Notes: generated from the letters alone by a model not told the origin. 55,291 bases of DNA from Bdellovibrionales bacterium (GCA_019695175.1 JAIBAM010000015.1:1-55291); one strand, 5' to 3'; counted from the first letter of the stretch, positions 8,901-17,947 are shown. A program made the numbers and translations.

Positions 8901-11417
8901 TTAACTTTTGGTTCGGATTCCGGATCGTCCCCAGCTGTTGCTTCCAAACAACTTTTAGGGCCAGTGGAATTAGTGCATACATTCTTATCAAATGATAGCC
9001 CGAGGAGATCTAGTATAACTGTCGTGGTTGTGGATACTCCAAGCGGTAATGCAGGTGTGGTAGAAGCTCTTGGAAGGGGAAGTAGAAATAATGGGAGTGA
9101 TATCGATTCAATCTATGCTGAACAGATAAGTCCATCAGTTTTTGCAGAGCTTATTCAAAAAACACTTAGAGAATATCTCTTGATAAATTCAAATGTTAAG
9201 TTTGTATCTCCTGATGGAGCAGTAGAAAACATCGATCAAGGTAGATTTAGTTCTAAGTTTTTAACCTATTTGATGGATATCGCAAATCACGTGCTTCATT
9301 TAAATTTAGATGCAGCAAACCCTGATAGTCCCAATTTCAGAAGGGTAGCTAATTATTTAAAAATACTTATGGAACGCTTAGATGCTCTTTCTGAGCAATC
9401 CGAACAAATAATTGATTCAGATTTTTTTCTCACAGTCTTAACTCATGCATTTCCAACTGCGGTTTCGTTAACAGTAAATCAACTTTCCAGTACTCATTTT
9501 TTAACCAGGTTAATGAATTTGACTGAAGGAGGTTCTCCAAATGGTATTAGGAGGTTTCATAACACCCTAGTAGGCCAGGGATTTTTGGGTGGTTACGATC
9601 AAACCGAATTATTAGTACGGCTCTTTTTGGAACCCATGCAAAGTGAGCATAGAACAGACATAGCCCAAACAGGTATAAGGCCGCTCATTTTTTTAGGGCC
9701 ACCAGGCACCGGCAAAACTGTATCAATAGAAGCTTTTCTTAGGGAATTAGGTTTAAATGTAGAATTTGGTCCAGATGAAGCGCGTTATAAAGAAATAGTA
9801 ATGGGTTTAGATGGCGCGAAAACTCTGCCAAAGGGATTCCATGTAGGACCATTGGTACTCAAAATCTGCTTAGCTGAAATAGAAACAAGAAAAGGGGAAA
9901 GAACAAACTTTCCAGAAATAGCTCGTAAGATTATTGAAGCGTGGCACAGAGGGCTCCCTCATGGAGTCGGTGTTATTTTTGTTGACGAAGTCGCCGTAAA
10001 AGTCAAATTCCCTGACTTACTAAGGGTATTATTGGATGATGGACGATATTCCAGAGTGGTAATGATAGGGCTTGGCAATCCTTTGGATGCCGTCGATTCT
10101 AAGAAATCAGCTCAAGCTGCCTTGGAAGAAATCTGGAGGAGAGAATTAGAAGCTGAACTTCCTGCTCTCACCTCTAGAGTGAATAAAAGGGGTAGAGTAG
10201 TTTATTGGCCTACATTTGCACCTACAACATTTCTTACCGAAGCGGCTGCCAGGGCTTATGCGAATCTGATGCACAGGCTATCCGCTGGATCAGGTTTTGT
10301 TTTTATTTCTCCAAGAGTTTTAATTGAGTTGGCTGCGTGGTTAATCAGAATCAATGCAAATGACGGAAGAGTTGTCGTAGGTGGCATTGAGGCTGCTATT
10401 AAAGCTGCAATTATTAGGGGATCAAACCATGGAAAGGGGCCACAATTACTCATGTTGAATCATTTATTAGACAATTCTCCAGTTGATAAATTAGATAGCG
10501 CATTCTTTACAAGAGATATTCCTAGAACACTGTCCAATACTGACTACACTCATTTAAATGGAAAAGAGATCACCGTATTAAGAGAAGTCACTTCTGTTGT
10601 GGTTGAAGCTTTTAGGTCAAAACTGTACATGGCTATTCAAAAAACAGGGTTTCATCAGTGGTACAATACTGCATTAAGTTCAGGACTTTCTCCTACATTG
10701 CAGGCGTTAACCCAACACCTTAATCAATTTCCCATTATTCCCGCGAGTGAGTTAATGCGGATCCCGCAATCAAACCTTTTTGTATCGAATAAAATTGGTC
10801 AAACAACGACTTCGCCGTCTAACGAATCAAGATTTCCACTTGATTCAAGCGAAGTTGAACTTAAAATGAATGAGGCAAAGTTGGCGGCTCTTTCCAATTT
10901 TCGAACAGATATTAAAAGAATACTTGTTGAATACTTTAGTAAAGAAGATGGTGTTTCTATTTTTTCACCCAATACTCTAGAGAGATTGAGCAAAATTCAA
11001 AATCTAGAAAGGTTAGCTGGGGAGATCAATGGGTTAGTATTTAGTTTTTGGAAACATAAAGCTTTTGCGAATGATAATGTCTCCGGTATGGCAGAACTAG
11101 CCCAAATGGCCTTTATTGTATTAGAACAAGAGTTGTTGTTAATCGTTGACTGGATCGGTTTAACTCGTTCACTTTTAAACTATATTGGGAACACTGATCT
11201 AGTTCATGCACCACAAAATGCAGCCGGAATTTTGGATTTATTAGGTTCGCCAACGACACTTCCGGGACGAGGTGCCGGTTTTGAGCAACTCCTGAAACAA
11301 ATAAGTGAACAGGTAGTGAAAACTACTGCTTTTGGTTCAGCTCATTTAGGAGTTCCAAAGCCAATAAATAATGCTGTTTGTCATGATTTGCTAACAGGCG
11401 GAGGCGAGTCCTCCTAA
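5970..11417 (+). CDS. Giant exported or membrane-anchored protein with Clp/HSP100-like AAA+ C-terminus
   Basis: The product is 1815 residues. An N-terminal hydrophobic segment (about residues 29-46, ending LLVYA-NEP) looks like a signal peptide or anchor. About 850 beta-rich residues follow, possibly propeller-like, with no enzyme motif. The C-terminal part resembles HSP100: an LVGQ motif shortly before Walker A (GPPGTGKT, 1243-1250), Walker B with Asp-Glu at 1339-1340 (VIFVDE), an arginine-finger-like TSRVN and a sensor-2-like region. An upstream segment around 880-1010 looks like a first ATPase module whose Walker A has become VSVPGDMR (891-898). Start: AAAGGG lies 9 bases before the ATG at 5970; an alternative ATG at 6054 would leave a signal without positive charge. 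An exported ATPase is odd because the periplasm lacks ATP; a signal anchor with the ATPase inside is an alternative. It ends 4 bases inside the convergent nrdB. Confidence 0.75.
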   Translation: MRPNDFHFVLNFCVQIFNLARQNIRSITMYLSVCLLFWFSPLLVYANEPLMLTPARARQPIYLADQKGLSIVDENGRFNLVFPGQVGWLDGWQLYPLDLYGTDSSGTYPAVAVIDGKVIVFNRRSTLDSPSSYIRLENIVDPLQLGRSRAEIDPLCVLDTRSCRRRVSVTFDTKDTGSKQFFFIFFSTETFLYLPNQEVRTAHTASVVITTNAKGELIPASPTVLLDDSYHSEPELRTGFVQTPNTGSDRTWDFLYLPSPRGLQQRLAYLGLVAPQGQGATSTDATETVPAGHFELLREVTHIQLMMNTAAPLVATSGISLRFNPNRSVFEDPRGFFRGLFSERYPANQIGSIDPAPEVYGVQEYSGVDAYRAIEGVMKVGTGSGNFVLPGLFAFSDHGSGRRSFAIYEFKPPTNDPAFIRSILVVSSAGHLFLHIPESHTTIPLKFNLPLDKVDPVVSQLQFATVQNPEGRLAVVLNYVTESVPGSNRFNLNVITVPSVSVNDTKIQNTFSFEVRGFLPDFLSRFVRGNEGREFQFSFGNLTEADGRLPGGVDLFRTMYATSGTAVPAFEKREKILTFVNHNETAGDSSLELITDPSAGANHSHSTLAGGIHLVTPRTRVPLATGTPVPLPQRLATSIGGTSTLQYTSPSTGEQVIFSSKAFFLEGPNKRDNTVVVLTSLTEGSTTTYHLGKWSLDDLAVDSVMEAVFVYKVPPNDNVTPSADSERVVLLVLKTKDQLLVYKIFSDRGRREFDPSRRAELLPPKAHLYRTDVSGLNGKRIVDFLGKNPATGDVSLLVPNLVHSDQIRTVLLTGMGEGIPSNAITTGPIGIALEPYDPAFQVRHPWGVSVGKILTQIQPSSNPFLRALLADTSDRAERVLNETDGNHFLFVSVPGDMRAAFLNDILRRIAIDVSNFKPNSLIYVVPKLQSQEAFLSALRSLPREQHITLVIGENYKFLTGKMFQHDPRSMKTDLAHLLTFGSDSGSSPAVASKQLLGPVELVHTFLSNDSPRRSSITVVVVDTPSGNAGVVEALGRGSRNNGSDIDSIYAEQISPSVFAELIQKTLREYLLINSNVKFVSPDGAVENIDQGRFSSKFLTYLMDIANHVLHLNLDAANPDSPNFRRVANYLKILMERLDALSEQSEQIIDSDFFLTVLTHAFPTAVSLTVNQLSSTHFLTRLMNLTEGGSPNGIRRFHNTLVGQGFLGGYDQTELLVRLFLEPMQSEHRTDIAQTGIRPLIFLGPPGTGKTVSIEAFLRELGLNVEFGPDEARYKEIVMGLDGAKTLPKGFHVGPLVLKICLAEIETRKGERTNFPEIARKIIEAWHRGLPHGVGVIFVDEVAVKVKFPDLLRVLLDDGRYSRVVMIGLGNPLDAVDSKKSAQAALEEIWRRELEAELPALTSRVNKRGRVVYWPTFAPTTFLTEAAARAYANLMHRLSAGSGFVFISPRVLIELAAWLIRINANDGRVVVGGIEAAIKAAIIRGSNHGKGPQLLMLNHLLDNSPVDKLDSAFFTRDIPRTLSNTDYTHLNGKEITVLREVTSVVVEAFRSKLYMAIQKTGFHQWYNTALSSGLSPTLQALTQHLNQFPIIPASELMRIPQSNLFVSNKIGQTTTSPSNESRFPLDSSEVELKMNEAKLAALSNFRTDIKRILVEYFSKEDGVSIFSPNTLERLSKIQNLERLAGEINGLVFSFWKHKAFANDNVSGMAELAQMAFIVLEQELLLIVDWIGLTRSLLNYIGNTDLVHAPQNAAGILDLLGSPTTLPGRGAGFEQLLKQISEQVVKTTAFGSAHLGVPKPINNAVCHDLLTGGGESS

Positions 11418-12412
11418 AACCGTTCGTCGAAGGTCACATCACCACTAATCCCTATTTGATAGGCTGAAACTCTTCGTTCAAAAAAGTTGGCCAGCTCTTG
11501 AGTGTCTTGTAGTTCCATAAAATCAAAGGGATTCTTCACTCCGAACTCGTGAGGCATATGAAGTCTTTCCAGTCTTCGATCAGTGATATATTCCAAATAG
11601 GTTCGCATATCACGAGCGCTGAGCCCCGCCACTCCATGGTCTAAAATGTCATTGGCAAATGCCATTTCACAGTCGATGGCGTCTTTAAACATAGCGACAA
11701 CCATATCCTTCATACGATCGTCAAAAAGTTCAGGTTGTTCCTGTAAAGCAACTTCGATGACTTTAAAGGCAAAGTCTATATGACAGCTTTCATCGCGGAA
11801 AACCCAATTCGTGCCGGTGGCAAGTCCATTAAGCAAACCTTTGGAACGCAAAAAGTAAACATAAGCAAAAGCAGCAAAAAAGAAAAGTCCTTCAATGGTT
11901 CCAGCAAAACAAATTAAGTTTAGTAAAAATCTTCTTTTTTGCTCCAAGGTGTGGAGTTGATTCAACTGGTCGATGGAATCCATCCATTTAAAGGAAAAGT
12001 TGGCTTTTCTTTGGATTGAGGGAATATTGTGAATAGCAGCGAAGGATTTTTCCCTTTCCTTCAAGTCTGGAATGTATGTATCTAAAAGTGTTAGATAGAA
12101 TTGCACATGAAGGGCCTCTTCGTAAAGTTGTCGGGATAAGTAAAGTCGGGCTTCAGGTGAATTGATATGTTTGTACAAGTTCAAGACTAAATTATTACCC
12201 ACAATGGAATCACCTGTTGCAAAAAAGGCAACGAGGCGATTGATTAAAAATCTTTCGGCCGAAGTCATTTTTTGGTTAAGATCCACGATGTCTGAGTTGA
12301 AATCCACTTCATCCACAGTCCAGGTATTCTTAATAGCGTTTTTATACATTTCGTAAAAAACAGGATACTTCATAGGTCTTAGAGTCAAATTAAATCCTGG
12401 GTCTAGAATCAT
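11414..12412 (-). CDS. nrdB: Class Ia ribonucleoside-diphosphate reductase, beta (radical) subunit
   Basis: The 332-residue subunit carries the diiron centre and tyrosyl radical used by NrdA to reduce ribonucleotides in the cytoplasm. The expected ligands are visible: Asp68, Glu99 and His102 in EEALH, Glu174, and Glu208 and His211 in RDESCH. The radical Tyr is Tyr106, four residues after His102 as in E. coli NrdB, so this is a tyrosine-radical enzyme and not a class Ic variant. It lies 99 bases downstream of nrdA on the same strand, most likely one operon. Its stop codon overlaps that of the convergent giant gene, leaving no room for a terminator. I saw no NrdR box. Confidence 0.95.
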   Translation of the reverse strand: MILDPGFNLTLRPMKYPVFYEMYKNAIKNTWTVDEVDFNSDIVDLNQKMTSAERFLINRLVAFFATGDSIVGNNLVLNLYKHINSPEARLYLSRQLYEEALHVQFYLTLLDTYIPDLKEREKSFAAIHNIPSIQRKANFSFKWMDSIDQLNQLHTLEQKRRFLLNLICFAGTIEGLFFFAAFAYVYFLRSKGLLNGLATGTNWVFRDESCHIDFAFKVIEVALQEQPELFDDRMKDMVVAMFKDAIDCEMAFANDILDHGVAGLSARDMRTYLEYITDRRLERLHMPHEFGVKNPFDFMELQDTQELANFFERRVSAYQIGISGDVTFDERF

Positions 12413-12511
12413 GGGCGGAGGCTCCTTTTTTTTAAAAAGTTGACGGTTTTATTTTGCAGTCTTGAAGATTTAAATACAACACAAAAACCATTTAACTTAA
12501 CTAAACTAAAC

Positions 12512-14977
12512 TTATTGACAAGCGTCACATGTTTCAGGGTTTTCTAGAGAGCAGGCCAAAGCCTCGCTTTCGCTGTAAGTTGTTTTTGGACTTACGGCAA
12601 TCTGCGAGGAGCTATTATGAGCGGTCACCTTGGCAATTTTTGTCGCCGGTCGGGAGCGCAAATAATAGGTGGTTTTTAAACCCTTTTTCCAAGCATACAT
12701 ATACATGCTGGAAAGCTTGCCAATAGTGGGGCTCTCTATAAATAAGTTAAGGCTTTGACTTTGATCAATATAAGCTCCCCGTTCTGCAGCCAGATCGATT
12801 AAACTTTTTTGTGGGATTTCCCAAACTGTACGGAAGATTTTTTTGATCTCCATTGGAATAGCTTCAATATTTTGAATGGAGCCCTCTTGGGTTTTAATCT
12901 GGTTGCGGATATCATCAGTCCATAAATGAAGTTTTTTTAATTCATCGACTAAATATTTATTAATTTGGATGAATTCACCACTGAGAGTTTCCCTTTTAAA
13001 TAGATTAGATATTTGTGGTTCAATGGCTTCATAAGCACCCACAATGGAGGCAATGGTCGCTGTGGGAGCAATAGCAATTATAAGTGAATTTCTTAATCCT
13101 ATTTTTTTAATTTTGCGACGGAGCTTTTCCCATCGTTCCAAATTTTCAGGGACCACTTTCCAATGATCAAACTGGAGTTCCCCTTTGGCCGCACGAGTCT
13201 CTGCAAAATTAGGGTGAGGGCCTTGACGTTCTGCCAGTTGGCAGGAAGTCAGAAGAGCATTGTAGTAGATCTCTTCTTGAATCCGTGTTGATAATTGCAA
13301 GGCTTCTTCTGAGTCGAAAGCAAAACCCAACTTGAAAAACACATCTTGTAAACCCATAACTCCGAGGCCTACAGGTCTCCATTTGGCGTTGGAAGAAGCC
13401 GAAGTTGGAATGGGATAAAAATTAATATCAATCACCCGATCCAAATATTTAACGGCAATTTGTACCGAACGAGAGAGCTTTTCAAAATCAAATTTTCCAT
13501 CGACCACATGATTGCCCAAATTGACCGAGCCTAAGTTGCAAACAGCGGTCTCTTTATCTGAAGTGACCTCTAAAATTTCGGTGCAAAGATTGCTCAAGTG
13601 AATGGTGTTGCCAGGAGTTGCCGTCTGATTACTTTTAAGGTTGCTGGCGTCTTTAAAAGTGATCCATCCATTTCCTGTTTCAGCCAGAGTTTTCATCATG
13701 CGCGCATACAGGTCCCGCGCTTTTATTTGTCGCGAGTAAAGTTTTTTTTCTTCAGCTTCTAGGTAGGCTTGATCAAATTCAGTTCCAAATAATTCTACAA
13801 AATGGGGAACCGTTTTAGGGTCAAAGAGGGACCACATCTCATCGCTTTCCACCCGTTGCATGAAAAGATCTGGGATCCAATTAGCTAAATTAAGATTGTG
13901 GGTTCTTTGGGCTTCATCTCCTGTGTTTTCTCTCAGAGATAAAAACTCTTCTATGTCGGCATGCCAAGTTTCCAAATAAATACAAGCGGCTCCTTTGCGG
14001 CGTCCGCCCTGGTTCACAGCGGCAACAGAGGAATCCAAAGTTTTCAGCCAAGGAATCAATCCATTAGAATATCCGTTGGTTCCTTTGATGAGAGATCCGC
14101 GGCTTCTCACTCGCGAAAAGGAAACTCCAATTCCCCCGGCAAATTTGGAAAGAAGTGCAATGTCGCGATATTTTTCATAAATAGAACTTAAATCGTCTTG
14201 AGGCGAATCCAACAAATAGCATGAAGATAGTTGAGATCTTTCAGTGGCCGCATTGAAAAGGGTAGGGGAGCTCGGCATATAATCTAAAGCAGAAATAAGC
14301 TCATAGAATTCTTTGGCCTCTTGAAAGGTTTTAGTTAAACCACAAGCGACTCTTAAAAAGAAATACTGTGGAGTTTCAATAACCAATCGAGATTGGGGGT
14401 CTTTCAAAAGGTAACGATCATAAATGGTGCGTAAACCAAAATACTCAAAACGTAAGGTGCGAGAAGAATCCACAATAATATTCAAGGCCTCTTTGTGTTC
14501 TTTTACGAATTCAAATTTTTCCTTGGAAATAAGTCCAGCTTTGTAACCACAAACGATGGACTCATAGAAGTTTCTAATATTTTGCACGTGCACTTCTTCA
14601 TCAATGTATCGTGCAAGTAAGCGGGCCGAGAGCTTAGAGTATTGAGGTTCCTCACCGATAAGGAGAGCCGCAGTTTGAATGCACAGTTGATCTAATTCTT
14701 TAGTTGTAGCCCCATCATAAAGTCCGCTGATGACTTTTGTTGCTACACGCATAGGGTCAACTTCATTCAACCCGGTGGAGCAAGCTAAGGCCACATTGAC
14801 AATTTTATTTACATTAACGGGCTCATGGGAACCATCTCTTTTTTTGACACGCATAATTTTCGGCCCATCAGATTCGGAGTCCACAGACTCGGTGGGTGGA
14901 GCTGAAGAGGATATTTTTTTGCCTGGGTTTAATTTATTTTTAATAATTTCTTCTTTTGTTTCCAACTGTAAACTCAT
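12512..14977 (-). CDS. nrdA: Class Ia ribonucleoside-diphosphate reductase, alpha (catalytic) subunit
   Basis: The 821-residue protein has an N-terminal ATP-cone (about residues 38-130, starting MRVKKRDGSHEPV), which senses ATP/dATP, then the 10-stranded barrel. The active-site pattern is intact: a Cys in SSCYLL, the NLCTEI Cys and Glu, and the second redox Cys in AVCNLGSVNL. The C-terminal tail ends with the shuttle pair in ETCDACQ. I moved the start to the ATG at 14977 because GGAGG lies just before it; the longer frame to 15028 lacks a ribosome site. It forms an operon with nrdB and supplies dNTPs for replication. Length is within the family range. Confidence 0.95.
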   Translation of the reverse strand: MSLQLETKEEIIKNKLNPGKKISSSAPPTESVDSESDGPKIMRVKKRDGSHEPVNVNKIVNVALACSTGLNEVDPMRVATKVISGLYDGATTKELDQLCIQTAALLIGEEPQYSKLSARLLARYIDEEVHVQNIRNFYESIVCGYKAGLISKEKFEFVKEHKEALNIIVDSSRTLRFEYFGLRTIYDRYLLKDPQSRLVIETPQYFFLRVACGLTKTFQEAKEFYELISALDYMPSSPTLFNAATERSQLSSCYLLDSPQDDLSSIYEKYRDIALLSKFAGGIGVSFSRVRSRGSLIKGTNGYSNGLIPWLKTLDSSVAAVNQGGRRKGAACIYLETWHADIEEFLSLRENTGDEAQRTHNLNLANWIPDLFMQRVESDEMWSLFDPKTVPHFVELFGTEFDQAYLEAEEKKLYSRQIKARDLYARMMKTLAETGNGWITFKDASNLKSNQTATPGNTIHLSNLCTEILEVTSDKETAVCNLGSVNLGNHVVDGKFDFEKLSRSVQIAVKYLDRVIDINFYPIPTSASSNAKWRPVGLGVMGLQDVFFKLGFAFDSEEALQLSTRIQEEIYYNALLTSCQLAERQGPHPNFAETRAAKGELQFDHWKVVPENLERWEKLRRKIKKIGLRNSLIIAIAPTATIASIVGAYEAIEPQISNLFKRETLSGEFIQINKYLVDELKKLHLWTDDIRNQIKTQEGSIQNIEAIPMEIKKIFRTVWEIPQKSLIDLAAERGAYIDQSQSLNLFIESPTIGKLSSMYMYAWKKGLKTTYYLRSRPATKIAKVTAHNSSSQIAVSPKTTYSESEALACSLENPETCDACQ

Positions 14978-15401
14978 GTTGCCTCCATTGAAAAACTTTG
15001 AGCTTTCAAAACTGTTGACACAATGCAATCACCTTCCCTTGTCGAAGGAGATCTTCGCCAAGAGTCATAATTTTTTTGTGTTTATTGCATTTTTAACCTG
15101 GACTATTTGTTGTTGGCCCGGGGAGCAGTTCTCCTTAACTGCTTGCTTACTAAACTCGACGCTATCGCGCTCTTTTCTTCACCGTCAAGAGACAAGGTCT
15201 TCGCCGCCGTGCGATTATTTTATTATTTTGAGGAATAAAAAAAAATTTGATGATTTCAATGGTTTATTTTTTTCCACGGTGAATCAAAATGGGGATTATT
15301 TAAAAAAATAGTGGAGTTTGCTTGACAGGGGGGTGAACATCAACCCAAACATCAACCCCAAAAAAATAAGAGAACGAGGGTGTAAGATTTGAAAGGATAA
15401 A
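14978..15401. other. Divergent promoter region between nrdA and the alpha/beta hydrolase
   Basis: No gene is supported here; the open frame crossing it on the plus strand is a shadow of nrdA. The minus-strand side would hold the nrdA promoter. The plus-strand side contains TTGACA near 15324-15329 and a short imperfect tandem repeat (ACATCAACCC, twice) before the ribosome site AAAGGA of the hydrolase. A small hairpin, CGAAG/CTTCG, lies near 15043-15058. No recognisable NrdR site was seen. Confidence 0.35.
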
Positions 15402-16157
15402 ATGGAAGAAAATAATTGGTTGTTTCTTCGGGGATTGGGTCGAGAACGAAGACATTGGTTGGATTTTCCCGAAAAGTTTCAAGCAAAGTTTCCCAATGCT
15501 AAAATCGAATTTTTGGATTTTCCAGGGCTGGGGGAGTCCATCCATGAACCCACTTCTTTAGATTTAGATTCCTTCGTATTTAAACTAAGGGACCGTTGTT
15601 CCTTAGTTAGGGAGAAAAAGCCCTTTCATATTTTAGCGTTATCTTTTGGTGGAATGGTGGCAATGCACTGGGCTTCGTTGTACCCTAATGATTTTTTAAA
15701 AATGGTTGTGGTGAATTCCTCTGCGGGGAATTTAAATCCTTGGCATGAAAGAATTCAACCCCGCGCAATTGGTATTATACTAAATTTATTTAATCCTTCC
15801 GAGCCAACAAAAAAAGAAGAAATTCTGATGAACTTATTGACCCGCAAGCCGGAGCAACATCACGCGGCTATTCAACAGTGGAGTTCCATCTCAAAATCTT
15901 GTCCCTTGGATTGGAAAGTTTTGCTGCAGCAGTTGTGGCTTTCAAAAAAATTTGAGATTTCAAATTTGAAAAGTCCCCATATTCAGGTGCTGTTTTTAGC
16001 TGGTCTTGGTGATCAGTTGGTGAATCCGGTATGCACAGAAAATCTTGCCAAGCATTGGGGAGCTGAACCCGTCTATCATCCTTGGGCGGGGCATGAAATT
16101 ACCCTGGATGATCCTGACTGGGTTTTAGATCAAATCAAGAAAATGGCGGGTGACTAG
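15402..16157 (+). CDS. Alpha/beta-hydrolase fold esterase-like protein
   Basis: The 251-residue protein has no signal peptide and is probably cytoplasmic. The nucleophile elbow is LALSFGG with Ser81 (a variant of GxSxG), the acid is likely the Asp in AGLGDQLVNP, and the His is in WAGHEITLDDP, giving a complete catalytic triad in the right order. The oxyanion-type motif RGLGRERRHW is near the N-terminus. The family includes BioH- and MenH-like esterases and thioesterases; the substrate cannot be told. AAAGGA lies 4 bases before the ATG. It is monocistronic as far as can be seen. Confidence 0.8.
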   Translation: MEENNWLFLRGLGRERRHWLDFPEKFQAKFPNAKIEFLDFPGLGESIHEPTSLDLDSFVFKLRDRCSLVREKKPFHILALSFGGMVAMHWASLYPNDFLKMVVVNSSAGNLNPWHERIQPRAIGIILNLFNPSEPTKKEEILMNLLTRKPEQHHAAIQQWSSISKSCPLDWKVLLQQLWLSKKFEISNLKSPHIQVLFLAGLGDQLVNPVCTENLAKHWGAEPVYHPWAGHEITLDDPDWVLDQIKKMAGD

Positions 16158-16560
16158 AAAAAAACAGAAAAAGGGTTAGCAAGAGGCTGCCCTAGAATTT
16201 TGGTTTCATCTCAAAGAAAAAGCTCCAGTTACCTTTTTACAATTTGTCATTAGATTGTTGATCTGAATTCGTGTCCCATTTTCAATGTAGAACAGGAAGC
16301 AGAAGACTTAAAAAAATGAATTATAACGGCGGGTTGAAATATTCCATTGGAGCCTGGACCGAAATAATAAAATATTTTGCGAGTCAAATAAAAATTCTTA
16401 GGATTTGTTCAAAGATGCAGTCTTTTTGAGTAAGCACTTAAAGCTCAAGGCGAGGGGGGGAACTTTGCTGGGAGATGAAGGTCAGTTTCAAGTTGCAGGG
16501 GTGAGTTTTTTACAATTTATTTATGGTCATCGAATTCTAGAGGAGGCTCTTTTACGAAGA
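16158..16560. other. Intergenic region upstream of the first barrel gene
   Basis: The open frame covering the 3' half starts at a TTG (16405) with no ribosome site; the signal peptide of the next protein only begins at 16561, so I regard this as leader sequence. GAGGAGG at about 16539-16545 is a strong Shine-Dalgarno-like sequence but lies 15 bases from the ATG, further than usual. No other feature is supported. Confidence 0.35.
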
Positions 16561-17922
16561 ATGAGTCTTTTCGTTGGGATTCTCATTTTATTTACTCCTT
16601 TTTCTTTTGGAAAAAATCTAACTGAATCGACTTTAGGATTAAATTATTCCCAGTACATTAGAGCCGGTGAACTGTATTATCGGGAGGGTGCCGCCCACTC
16701 CACTCAGTCACTCCAATTGGGGTTGCGCAGTGAGGTCCAGCGTAAATCATTTTTTGGGAGACTTCATTTCCGAGATGATTTTCAGGCTCAAGAAGACTTT
16801 CATTATGTAAAACCTTTTGAGTCTGATGTAGGTTGGCACAAGGGGACCTTAAAAATAAGTGCGGGTCGCACCCTTTTTTCTTGGAGCGAAATGGATGACC
16901 TTTGGCGACTGGGTTTATGGCAGCCCCGATTTATGGACGATAAAATAAATCGAGAGCCCGCAGGTTTAGTCGGATTATTTATTCAAGATCGTTTTCAGAT
17001 ATTTGATGTTGTGCTTATGGTTACTCCTCTTTTTATCCCTGAGATCGGCCCTCATTTTAACGAATCCAATGGGGCTGTTGTTTCTAGAAACCCTTGGTTT
17101 CATGAACCTACAAGTGAAATCAACATGGAAGGTACAATTTATCCTTTAAAATACAATATTCAACAACCCTCAGTAGGGGAACTGATTCAACACGGTTCTA
17201 TCCTTGGAAAAATAAAATGGAATGGCGATGGAAAAACATTTTTTCAGTTGAGTGCTGGGTTGAAGCCCATGAATCAACTTTTTTTAGGTTTACCGATTAA
17301 TAAACAACAAAGAGATTTAAGTTTGGCCCAAAGCTATGTAGAAGCTTTACCTCACACTCGTTTGTTGTACCATCAATTATGGAGTGTGGAAGGTGGATTG
17401 AAATCTCGAGGCCCTTGGACTTTGTGGGGTTCCTTAACGCGGGAAACACCCCTCCGAGATCAAACCCCAGAAGGTTGGATCACACAGGAAACCGGCCCAG
17501 CGTGGGTTGGATCTCTCCACTTAGGCTATCGAGCTGGTGAAGGTTCATTGGCTCCTGAGTTTTTTATAAACTATTTGAAGTTGTCGGGGGGAGATTTGCC
17601 CGATCGAGGTCCTTTTGTAAGTGAGGAATCTTTTTTTGAAAGAAGATATTTATTTCAAGAGGCCCTGCAGTTAGGGTGGAAGGGATTGCTTCCGGGAAAA
17701 TTAAGTTCTTTACGATTTTCTTCATCACTTTTATGGGAGCAGGCTCAGCATGGGGTTTTGTTTCGGAATGAACTGAGTCAAATGGTACAAAAGAAAATTT
17801 ACGTTCAATTGTATGCCGATCTTATAGGGTTGGTTGATAAGTCGGGTTCGGTTACAAATGGTTTTACTTCGCTTTATCGGGCCAACGATCGTGTTGGCAC
17901 TCAGTTGAGTTATTCTTTTTAG
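16561..17922 (+). CDS. Predicted outer-membrane beta-barrel protein (cassette 1)
   Basis: The 453-residue protein has a signal peptide (MSLFVGILILFTPFSFG-KN) and no other hydrophobic helix. It is rich in alternating strands with aromatic residues and ends in SYSF, a typical barrel-assembly signal. It is paralogous to the product of 20486-21889: shared blocks include WRLG-L/I-WQP, the pattern P-x-x-GP-x-F-x-x-x-NG-x-x-VS followed by WF, and KPMNQ-x-x-LG. It is followed 25 bases later by an EF-hand lipoprotein gene, an arrangement repeated in cassette 2. Function unknown; a channel, or an export partner for the lipoprotein, is inference. Confidence 0.75.
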   Translation: MSLFVGILILFTPFSFGKNLTESTLGLNYSQYIRAGELYYREGAAHSTQSLQLGLRSEVQRKSFFGRLHFRDDFQAQEDFHYVKPFESDVGWHKGTLKISAGRTLFSWSEMDDLWRLGLWQPRFMDDKINREPAGLVGLFIQDRFQIFDVVLMVTPLFIPEIGPHFNESNGAVVSRNPWFHEPTSEINMEGTIYPLKYNIQQPSVGELIQHGSILGKIKWNGDGKTFFQLSAGLKPMNQLFLGLPINKQQRDLSLAQSYVEALPHTRLLYHQLWSVEGGLKSRGPWTLWGSLTRETPLRDQTPEGWITQETGPAWVGSLHLGYRAGEGSLAPEFFINYLKLSGGDLPDRGPFVSEESFFERRYLFQEALQLGWKGLLPGKLSSLRFSSSLLWEQAQHGVLFRNELSQMVQKKIYVQLYADLIGLVDKSGSVTNGFTSLYRANDRVGTQLSYSF

Positions 17923-17947
17923 GCGGGTGAGAACAAAGGGGGGGGGA

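Noticed and set aside
14730-15311. 193-codon plus-strand frame over the nrdA 5' end
   Set aside because: Most of it is antisense to nrdA and the product has no recognisable feature.
14978-15401. NrdR box upstream of nrdA
   Set aside because: Only isolated half-site-like sequences such as TTGTGT were found, no paired boxes.
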